A stretch of 6,672 nt of DNA from an uncultured Acetatifactor sp. (GTDB taxonomy: Bacteria; Bacillota; Clostridia; Lachnospirales; Lachnospiraceae), in the NCBI GenBank assembly GCA_910578995.1, contig CAJTSY010000172.1, positions 1 through 6,672 of the forward strand, in the 5' to 3' direction. Below are positions 1 to 4,708 of this stretch, piece after piece (positions within the stretch are counted from its first letter, which is position 1; the number at the start of each line of letters is the position of its first letter). A program made the position numbers and the translations under genes. The notes beneath the pieces are model-generated. The model ran no database searches. It saw nothing but the letters and a program-made list of their open reading frames with translations, and had not been told where the DNA came from.

Positions 1-54
1 AACCCGTGTTACCGCCGTGAAAGGGCGATGTCTTAACCGCTTGACCATGGAGCC
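1..54 (-). tRNA. tRNA-Glu (anticodon TTC), 3' part cut off by the left edge
   Basis: On the minus strand the RNA begins GGCTCCA at 54, followed by a D-arm (GTCA...GAC), a 5-bp anticodon stem (TCGCC with GGCGG, one T-G pair) and the seven-base loop CTTTCAC with anticodon TTC at 21-19. This loop and the flanking CGCC/GGCGG are characteristic of bacterial tRNA-Glu. The variable region and the start of the T-arm (TAACACGGGTT) are visible; the rest of the T-arm and the 3' acceptor strand lie beyond base 1. A good promoter sits about 75 bases upstream. The 5' end of the tRNA, not the 3' end used by most integrases, faces the surface-protein operon. Confidence 0.95.
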
Positions 55-127
55 TTGCGCCTTTCCGGCTGTAAAATTAAATAGAAAATTATCAGTTCCG
101 AACACCCTCTGATAACCGAACAACAAT

Positions 128-156
128 ATATTACCACATCAAAGTACTTTTGGCAA
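128..156 (-). promoter_or_regulatory. sigma-A type promoter for tRNA-Glu
   Basis: On the minus strand a TTGCCA -35 box (156-151) is separated by exactly 17 bases from a TAATAT -10 box (133-128). Transcription would start near 120 and give a leader of about 65 bases before the tRNA 5' end, which is normal for a processed tRNA precursor. A/T-rich sequence immediately upstream of the -35 box (161-177) resembles an UP element. This is the best promoter-like sequence I found in the window. No equally good one was found in front of any protein gene. Confidence 0.75.
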
Positions 157-168
157 GCGATATTTTTA

Positions 169-231
169 TTTTTTTGCAAGCATTTTTTGCAGGCTTTTTT
201 GAAAGGCTTTTTTAAAAGGCAAACAAAAGGC
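169..231. repeat. A/T-tract tandem repeat upstream of the tRNA promoter
   Basis: On the plus strand, units of the form TTTTTTGCAGGC recur with 12-14-base spacing: a T-run followed by GCAAGCA, then by GCAGGC, GAAAGGC and AAAAGGC, with a degenerate last unit. The array lies directly upstream of the tRNA promoter, so on that strand it is a series of A-tracts. It may bend DNA or act as an extended UP-like region. The units are too diverged and the GC stems too short for me to call it a terminator for the operon arriving from the right. Confidence 0.55.
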
Positions 232-305
232 TGCAAAGCAACCAAAAGGTTACTTGGGTCAGTCACACAAAGGACGCTCGAAACACCATGGATCAGCGCC
301 GAATA

Positions 306-347
306 AACAGCAACGGCAAATAACGCATGGAACAATAACGGCAAATA
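306..347. repeat. two imperfect 17-base direct repeats
   Basis: AACAGCAACGGCAAATA at 306-322 recurs as AACAATAACGGCAAATA at 331-347, differing at two positions and offset by 25 bases. The copies lie in noncoding sequence between the operon and the tRNA. No function is apparent. It may be a small duplication or a pair of binding sites. Confidence 0.5.
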
Positions 348-462
348 CACAACTACCGGGAAATTTCCTTACTACGTAATATATGCCCATAAATTCCAGT
401 ATGCCCCTCATATATCACGATATTATAGTCATCCCCCGGCAGTTCCTCAATATAGCTTCGTG

Positions 463-560
463 GGACTATACAGTCCCCTTTACACAGTACTTGTCAGACT
501 ACACAGTATTTGTCAGACTACACAGTACTATGAGACTACACAGTACTGTGAGACTACACA
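463..560. repeat. array of 18-19-bp tandem repeats just downstream of the operon
   Basis: The core GACTACACAGT (plus strand) occurs at 497, 516 and 534, with a diverged first copy GACTATACAGT at 464, a copy lacking the first bases at about 480-488 (TTACACAGT) and a truncated last copy GACTACACA at 552. Spacing is 19, 19, 18 and 18 bases. The segment after each core alternates between TTGTCA-like and TGA-like forms. One junction forms the perfect 12-base palindrome CACAGTACTGTG (539-550), and the diverged first copy forms a stem GGGACT-ATAC-AGTCCC (462-477). The array begins 8 bases after the stop codon of the last gene, so it would form the 3' end of the operon mRNA. It is too short and too regular in its spacers to be a CRISPR array. 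Confidence 0.8.
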
Positions 561-568
561 ATTTCCCT

Positions 569-1720
569 TCACTTCTCTTTATCTCCCCCTGTCCGGGTCT
601 TTGCTTTCTTCCTTCCTGCCAGTATCACACACACAGCTGCAGCCACAGCCGCGACTCCCGCCACTGCTATACCAATGGAAGCCCATATGGGAAAATGTTT
701 TTCCGAGGATGCACCATCTTTGTTGTCGCCTCCATAGTTAGCCAAAGGCGTCTCCTGGTCATCCAGGTCCACTTCCTCACGGGGGCCGTTGTTTTCGTCA
801 GGATTCTGGGTATCTCCCTGGCCATCGTTCGGGGTTCCATCCGGATTCTGGGTATCACCACCATCCGGTGTCTGGGTGCCGTCATCCGGATTCTGGCCGT
901 CGTCAGGGTTCTGGATGCCGCCGGGATTCTGACCGCCCGGGTTCTGACCGCCGGGATTCTGGGCCGTGCCCTGGCCTACGCCCGGATTCTGCACGTTTCC
1001 GCCCTGGCCCGGGGTAGTCCCTGCCGGGACTGTGGGGGCTGTGCCGCCACCGGTTCCGGGGATATCCCCACCGGTTGTTCCGCCGGTCTGCCCTGTGGGA
1101 ACCCTGGTATAGATGAAAGTAAATACATTTTCCGCGGTATTCTTGGAAAGGGTCTTTGTCAGGTTGTAAGCCTGCGGCTGATATCCTTCTATATAACGGT
1201 AGGCAATTCTCGGTTTGTCGCCCACATTTCCGTAATAGGTGCGGCTGTCTGCAAGGGTGTTTCCCGCCTCATCCCGGTAATTGACCACATAGGATGTCAG
1301 GTCTCCCCGGATGCCGTATGCAACCACGTAGTCCCTGTCCTCCTCCACCCGGAAGGCGGAAGCGTCCACGGTACTGTTGTCGCGGCCGCTGACGCGGATG
1401 CCCTTCACATAGTAACGGCTTTCCCCTTCCAGCTCCACCGCACCCTCCATGGCAGCGTCAAAGCCCACCACATCCCCGGCGCGCAGGCCGCTGACACGGA
1501 TGGCAGAGCCGTCCCTGCTAACCACATAGGCGGAGCCGGAAGCGCTGTTGTCCACTTCCACCAGTTCCGTGCCCCGGAAGCTTCCATGGTTGCCCGGATA
1601 GAAGGTCACCGTATAGGAATATGCTTCCGCCCTGGCGTCCACCTTCCCAAATACAAGCATAAAGCACATAAGAATTGCTGCCGCCGTCAGAAAATATCCT
1701 TTGACTGAATGTCTGTTCAT
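569..1720 (-). CDS. MucBP-type stalked surface protein with C-terminal membrane anchor and nonstandard sorting-like motif
   Basis: This 383-residue secreted protein has a signal peptide (hydrophobic residues about 9-25, likely cleavage after ARA at 29-31). Residues 36-140 form a beta-rich domain, including a YTVTFYPGNHG segment like the starts of listerial/MucBP-type repeats. Residues about 141-206 match the MucBP pattern (YVVNYRDEAGNTLA, GNVGD, IEGYQP, TFIYTR). Residues 209-312 are a Gly/Pro/Asn/Gln/Asp/Thr linker with repeated QNPGG and QNPD(D/G) units, probably a wall-spanning stalk. Then come DLDDQETPLANYG (318-330), a hydrophobic helix (about 344-369) and a basic tail. The order motif-helix-positive tail is that of a sortase signal, but there is no LPXTG. 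It may be a membrane anchor only or use a variant motif. The ATG overlaps the preceding gene by ATGA, with GGGAGG at 1730-1725. MucBP domains often bind mucins or glycans; adhesion here is inference. Confidence 0.85.
   Translation of the reverse strand: MNRHSVKGYFLTAAAILMCFMLVFGKVDARAEAYSYTVTFYPGNHGSFRGTELVEVDNSASGSAYVVSRDGSAIRVSGLRAGDVVGFDAAMEGAVELEGESRYYVKGIRVSGRDNSTVDASAFRVEEDRDYVVAYGIRGDLTSYVVNYRDEAGNTLADSRTYYGNVGDKPRIAYRYIEGYQPQAYNLTKTLSKNTAENVFTFIYTRVPTGQTGGTTGGDIPGTGGGTAPTVPAGTTPGQGGNVQNPGVGQGTAQNPGGQNPGGQNPGGIQNPDDGQNPDDGTQTPDGGDTQNPDGTPNDGQGDTQNPDENNGPREEVDLDDQETPLANYGGDNKDGASSEKHFPIWASIGIAVAGVAAVAAAVCVILAGRKKAKTRTGGDKEK
785..1096 (-). repeat. degenerate coding repeats for the Gly/Pro/Asn/Gln stalk
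   Basis: The linker of the MucBP-type protein is encoded by many diverged copies of a short sequence that reads CAGAATCC(C/G) on the coding strand (CAG AAT CC.), giving the repeated Q-N-P tripeptide followed by GG, DD or DG. Copies cluster at about 790-1000 and are arranged at irregular 12- to 36-base intervals. Such tracts readily change length by slippage or recombination. The same tract keeps long frames open on the opposite strand, which explains the spurious plus-strand frame 383-1708. Confidence 0.75.
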
Positions 1721-2568
1721 GACGCCTCCCCCTTTCTGCTCTTTTTCATGCCAAGAAGCGCCAGGACCAACAGCAGCGCCCCGCTGGCAAAGGCAACGCA
1801 GGACCAGATGGCCAGGCTGTTGGAATCCCCGGTCTTCGCGCCTCCTGTGGAATAAGAATGGGAACCGTTCCCGCCTGTGGGCTGACCGTCTCCCGGATTC
1901 CCGTTTTCATTGTTTCCATTGTCGGCGGTAAGGTTCAGGGTTTCCACGGCAAAATTCATGCTCAGGTCCGCCAGGGTATTCTGGTAATCGTTTCCCTGGG
2001 TTTCCCCGTCCAGGGCCACGCTCAGGGTTACCGTTCCCTTCTCTCCCGCAGCCAGAGTACCCAGTTTGAAATAATCGCCCATACCCTCCACAGCTTCATG
2101 GAGACCCATGCCCGCGGCCGAGTTTCTGTCGCCGCCTATGGTGGCGCTGTCAAAGAAAACCGTCTCCTGGCTGTCCTGCCCGGTATAGGACAGGCGGTAG
2201 GCATACGCGCCGCCCCGGGCCTCGTCGGAATGATCCTCCAGGCTGGACAGTACTTTATTGGTCATGTACCACTCCGAGCTCTGGCCGCTCCTGTTCTCCA
2301 GGTTTAGGCTGATGGTCACGCTGTCCCCGGGCAGAAGGGAATAGACTGCCCCGGAAATATCCAGGGAACTGAAATTGCTCACCATTTCTTCCCCGGTAAA
2401 CTGTACCCCCCAGTCCCCTCCTTCGAAGTCCTCTGCCTGAACTGTGGTTCCTTTTCCAAAAAGTAAAAGGGCTGCCATGGCTGTGGAAAGCAGGCGGGAC
2501 ATCCCGGGCATGCGTACCGCCGGCAAACGGCGCGTCAAATGAAACTGATTTAATCGTTTTAATTTCAT
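1717..2568 (-). CDS. secreted TasA/camelysin-like surface protein with C-terminal KTGD-membrane anchor
   Basis: This 283-residue protein has a basic N-terminus and a hydrophobic stretch (about 24-38) ending in VQA (43-45), a plausible type I cleavage site. The mature part contains LLPGDSVTISLNLENRSG (78-95) and YQNTLADLSMNFAVE (195-209), typical of the beta-sandwich proteins found beside SipW peptidases: a PGD-start strand, a hydrogen-bonding NxS segment, and a closing MNFAVE-like strand. After an Asn/Gly-rich linker (214-240) come STGGAKTGDSN (240-250), a hydrophobic helix (251-274) and KKSRKG, which is the architecture of a cell-wall sorting signal with KTGD instead of LPXTGD. ATG is preceded by AGGAGG (2582-2577) at 8 bases, and the gene follows the peptidase after an 87-bp gap. 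Probably an envelope anchor or minor subunit of the fibre; the exact role is inference. Whether the leader is cut by SipW or a standard peptidase is not clear. Confidence 0.85.
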   Translation of the reverse strand: MKLKRLNQFHLTRRLPAVRMPGMSRLLSTAMAALLLFGKGTTVQAEDFEGGDWGVQFTGEEMVSNFSSLDISGAVYSLLPGDSVTISLNLENRSGQSSEWYMTNKVLSSLEDHSDEARGGAYAYRLSYTGQDSQETVFFDSATIGGDRNSAAGMGLHEAVEGMGDYFKLGTLAAGEKGTVTLSVALDGETQGNDYQNTLADLSMNFAVETLNLTADNGNNENGNPGDGQPTGGNGSHSYSTGGAKTGDSNSLAIWSCVAFASGALLLVLALLGMKKSRKGEAS

Positions 2569-2576
2569 ATCTATTT

Positions 2577-2582
2577 CCTCCT
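2577..2582 (-). promoter_or_regulatory. strong ribosome binding site of the KTGD surface protein gene
   Basis: AGGAGG ends 8 bases before the ATG at 2568 and is followed by AAATAGAT. It lies in the 87-bp gap after the signal peptidase gene. The gap has no clear terminator and no convincing -35/-10 pair, so the gene is probably cotranscribed with its upstream neighbours and translated independently. Confidence 0.8.
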
Positions 2583-2655
2583 GACTTACACAGATAATAT
2601 CAACTTGTATGGCTTCCCAGCAGCATCGGCAGCACCTGTTCCGGTCAGTCTCACA

Positions 2656-3201
2656 TCAGTCCCGACGGCGTTTCCTCCCTGCCAGGCTCTCCAATAGCGC
2701 CGCCAGCGCCTGCAGCAATACAGCTGTCAGAACGGCGCAGCCTGCCATAACCTTGCCCTGCGCACTGGTGAATATCGCCGCGATTTTCCCTGCCTCCGGG
2801 ATACTGCGTTCCACCTTCCCGATCAGGCGGACATAGGGCACAGGATTCATATCAGGGGTCTGGTTGGCGTCCCCCTTCGTGATGAATTCTCCCATAACCA
2901 CGCGGTTTTCCAACACTCTGTGAGTGATGATGGAGGCCGCATCCGCCGCACCGTAGAAAGCGATCACATCGCCCTCCGCGATTTCCTCCGGCTCCGCCTC
3001 CTTAATGTACACCAGGCTTCCCGTGGGAATGGCGGGCTCCATGCTTCCGCTGACCACGGAATAGATATGGTATCCGAAAAAGCGCGGTACCGTCAGGGGG
3101 AGGCAGGATACTGCCAGGAGCAGCAAAAGAAGGATTCCCGCCGTTTTCAGGAAAACAGCCGGAATGCACCGCCCGGATGCGTGTGGACTGGAAGTGCTCA
3201 T
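2656..3201 (-). CDS. sipW: SipW-type (ER/archaeal-like) signal peptidase I
   Basis: This 181-residue membrane peptidase removes signal peptides of TasA/camelysin-type proteins. It has an N-terminal transmembrane segment (about 16-37). The catalytic serine motif VVSGSMEPAIPTGSLVYI has the nucleophile at Ser53. The general base is a histidine, ITHRVLE with His94, in place of the lysine of ordinary bacterial signal peptidase I. TKGDANQTPD follows with Asp111. Spacing of Ser, His and Asp closely matches Bacillus subtilis SipW. A second hydrophobic segment (about 150-172) and an Arg/Lys tail follow, so both termini are probably cytoplasmic. The ATG overlaps the previous stop as ATGA, and no good Shine-Dalgarno precedes it (CACCTTAG), so translation probably depends on coupling. 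The two genes directly upstream encode its likely substrates. Confidence 0.95.
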   Translation of the reverse strand: MSTSSPHASGRCIPAVFLKTAGILLLLLLAVSCLPLTVPRFFGYHIYSVVSGSMEPAIPTGSLVYIKEAEPEEIAEGDVIAFYGAADAASIITHRVLENRVVMGEFITKGDANQTPDMNPVPYVRLIGKVERSIPEAGKIAAIFTSAQGKVMAGCAVLTAVLLQALAALLESLAGRKRRRD

Positions 3202-3959
3202 CTAAGGTGCAGCGTCCCGTCCGCCGCCACGTCCGCATCCACACCCCAGGCACTCTTAATTGCCTCCGCCGCGTTATGGGTCTGAACCGCATCCACTTCC
3301 GCCTTCACGCTCATCCAGCAGCCGTCGTAACGGTATTTGGTCTGAAATGTTTTCCCCTCCTGGGTTTCCCGGACGATTATCTCCTCCACTTCCCGGTAAA
3401 TGTCATTGGACACACCCACGCCCCGGCTCAGGGCCGGAGTGCTCGCCTGGGAGGGAAGAACTCTGGTGTAATATAAGACCATGCGTTCAGGCGTGGAAGC
3501 TTTCTCGTCCACAATCCATCCGCTGTTTTCTGTCAGGTCAAATTCTATGAGCTCCGGTGACAGTTCTGTCAGTTTGTTTCCCTGACTGTCCTGCCAACTT
3601 CTGTAGAGAGTCACGCGCACATAGGTGTCGATGGCGCCGCTGTTAAGCACGCTTAAGGATTCGGCATAACGTTTTCCCGGAAGCAGCGTCTCCCCTTCAG
3701 GCACCAGGTTCGTCAGAAGCTCTCCCGAACCGGAATCGCTCCAGTCATCCTTCAGATAGTTTCGGTAGCTCACAGGGTTTCCGTTTTCCTGCAGCGTCAC
3801 CCCGATACTGGACACCGTCACCTCCATAGCATAATTTTCACTGTAATAGGTCAGGGCCGCCCGGGTGCTGCCTACAGTGCTTAAGAGCAGCAAAACCACA
3901 GAAGCACACAGAAGCAGCACCGGAGCCGTCTTCTTTTTCCTGTCTCTCATTCTCCTCAT
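3198..3959 (-). CDS. SipW-dependent secreted protein, TasA/camelysin-like (second copy)
   Basis: This 253-residue protein starts MRRMRDRKKK, followed by a hydrophobic core (12-28) and STVGSTRAALTYYSENYAMEV, which has the SipW-cognate leader shape: an A-x-A or TRA site (about 32-35) followed directly by aromatic and polar residues. The mature part is beta-rich, with LLPGKRYAESLSVLNSGAIDTYVRVTLYRSW (92-122) in the position where TasA-like proteins have a PG(D/K)..V.V.N.G..D.YVRV strand pair. The C-terminal 100 residues do not match a family I can name. There is no sorting signal or second membrane segment, so it is probably a released or fibre-forming subunit. The first ATG is preferred because a GGGGAGGG site lies 6 bases upstream; it overlaps the previous stop as ATGA. 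The internal ATG at codon 4 has its purine run too close. Confidence 0.85.
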   Translation of the reverse strand: MRRMRDRKKKTAPVLLLCASVVLLLLSTVGSTRAALTYYSENYAMEVTVSSIGVTLQENGNPVSYRNYLKDDWSDSGSGELLTNLVPEGETLLPGKRYAESLSVLNSGAIDTYVRVTLYRSWQDSQGNKLTELSPELIEFDLTENSGWIVDEKASTPERMVLYYTRVLPSQASTPALSRGVGVSNDIYREVEEIIVRETQEGKTFQTKYRYDGCWMSVKAEVDAVQTHNAAEAIKSAWGVDADVAADGTLHLR

Positions 3960-4624
3960 TGTCCGCCCTCCCCGGTAATTCCTGTGACTTCCACGCTGTC
4001 AGCTGTTCCGGCATCTTCTGTGCCTTCCGCCCCGTCAGCTGTTCCGGCATCTTCTTTACCTTCCGCCCCGTCAACAGATCTGACGTTTTCCGCAGCAGGC
4101 TGTGCACTGTTCTCTGCCAACGTCCAGTCCGCGTAGGGATTTCCCTCCCCGTCATACAGGGCCAGGGTATGTTCCTGAACGACAATCACATTGAATTCCT
4201 GCTGTTTCCCGTTCTCCGTGTCCTGGTTCAGCGATACCCTGTCCAGGGCGGCCAGAAGCTCATCCGCTGTCTCGCCTGCATTCAGGGCTGCATCGTAATA
4301 CCAGTACCCGTCGTCCTGAAGCGTCCAGCTTCCCTCCCTCTGGGAAGTGTAGCTGACATATTTCTCATACTGCCCGCTGACAAGCACCTTCACCCGCACA
4401 AAACAGGGAACTGTGCCCGTGTTTGTGACGGATATATGCTTGGTCCAGTCCGCCACGGTATCGCCAGGCTCCGTGTCCGCAAACGACAGGCTCACCTGAA
4501 CCTTTCCCGAGGCTCCGGTATAACTGGTAAAATATGCCAGTGCATCCTGTACCCGGGTTCCCGCCGCCAGCATCAGAGCCAGCGATGCGGGGATGAGGAT
4601 TTTCAATATTTTCTTCTTTTTCAT
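3956..4624 (-). CDS. SipW-dependent secreted protein, TasA/camelysin-like (first copy)
   Basis: This 222-residue protein begins MKKKKILKILIPASLALMLA and continues GTRVQDALAYFTSYTGASG, the SipW-cognate leader pattern in which an ALA cleavage site (28-30) is followed by YFT. Residues about 40-155 form the expected beta-sandwich: KVQVSLSFADTEPGD, HISVTNTGTVPCFVRVKVLVSG (63-84), and EFNVIVVQEHTL near its end. The N.G....FVRV segment is typical of this family. The C-terminal 65 residues are acidic and Ala/Gly/Glu/Asp/Thr-rich, with two 12-residue repeats (185-208). AGGAGG lies 9 bases before the ATG, and the gene ends in an ATGA overlap with the next one. By analogy with TasA or CalY it is probably a biofilm or fibre subunit; this is inference from family and neighbourhood. 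Confidence 0.88.
   Translation of the reverse strand: MKKKKILKILIPASLALMLAAGTRVQDALAYFTSYTGASGKVQVSLSFADTEPGDTVADWTKHISVTNTGTVPCFVRVKVLVSGQYEKYVSYTSQREGSWTLQDDGYWYYDAALNAGETADELLAALDRVSLNQDTENGKQQEFNVIVVQEHTLALYDGEGNPYADWTLAENSAQPAAENVRSVDGAEGKEDAGTADGAEGTEDAGTADSVEVTGITGEGGQ
4001..4072 (-). repeat. two 36-bp in-frame tandem repeats in the TasA-like gene
   Basis: The coding strand carries two nearly identical 36-base units that specify DGAEGKEDAGTA and DGAEGTEDAGTA (residues 185-208). The copies differ at only a few bases, including the Lys/Thr codon, which suggests a recent duplication. Copy number probably varies between strains. The encoded tail is acidic and disordered. Confidence 0.85.
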
Positions 4625-4633
4625 CTATCCACG

Positions 4634-4639
4634 CCTCCT
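4634..4639 (-). promoter_or_regulatory. strong ribosome binding site of the first TasA-like gene
   Basis: AGGAGG lies 9 bases upstream of the ATG at 4624 within the 84-base gap after the pilin-like gene. The gap also contains a weak CGGA-GGCA-TCCG stem but no U-run and no recognisable promoter. Confidence 0.8.
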
Positions 4640-4708
4640 GTCTTCATTCTCAGTTCACGCCAGATGTGCCAGTCCTGCTCCGGATGCCTCCGATTCCGCC
4701 CAGGCAGC

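Larger units (their letters stand above)
55..568. other. intergenic region without a supported protein gene
   Basis: This stretch separates the last gene of the operon from the tRNA. From right to left it holds the 18-19-bp tandem array (463-560), an unremarkable A/T-rich piece with a short ATATC-AC-GATAT palindrome (412-423), two diverged copies of a 17-base sequence (306-322 and 331-347), the A-tract series and the tRNA promoter with its leader. Open frames crossing it (for example 33-350 minus and the start of 383-1708 plus) run into the tRNA or lie antisense to a real gene, lack a convincing ribosome binding site and look like chance frames. No clear GC hairpin followed by a U-run was found for terminating the operon. 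Confidence 0.7.

Noticed and set aside
1..54. tRNA-Glu as the attachment site of an integrated island carrying the surface operon
   Set aside because: The operon is on the 5' side of the tRNA, whereas integrases normally use the 3' end. No integrase or repeated tRNA end is visible.
33..350. A 105-residue minus-strand open frame with hydrophobic and Cys-rich segments
   Set aside because: It runs through the tRNA promoter and into the tRNA-Glu gene, starts with GTG, and has no convincing ribosome binding site.
462..477. GGGACT-ATAC-AGTCCC hairpin as the operon terminator
   Set aside because: On the operon strand it is followed by ACGAAGC rather than a U-run, and the stem is only 6 bp. It is better explained as a diverged repeat unit.
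463..560. CRISPR array
   Set aside because: The units are contiguous 18-19-bp repeats with no unique spacers, and there are no cas genes.
383..1708. A 441-residue open frame on the plus strand
   Set aside because: It lies antisense to the MucBP-type gene, begins in the tandem repeats and has no ribosome binding site or recognisable domain. The repetitive stalk codons keep the opposite frame open.
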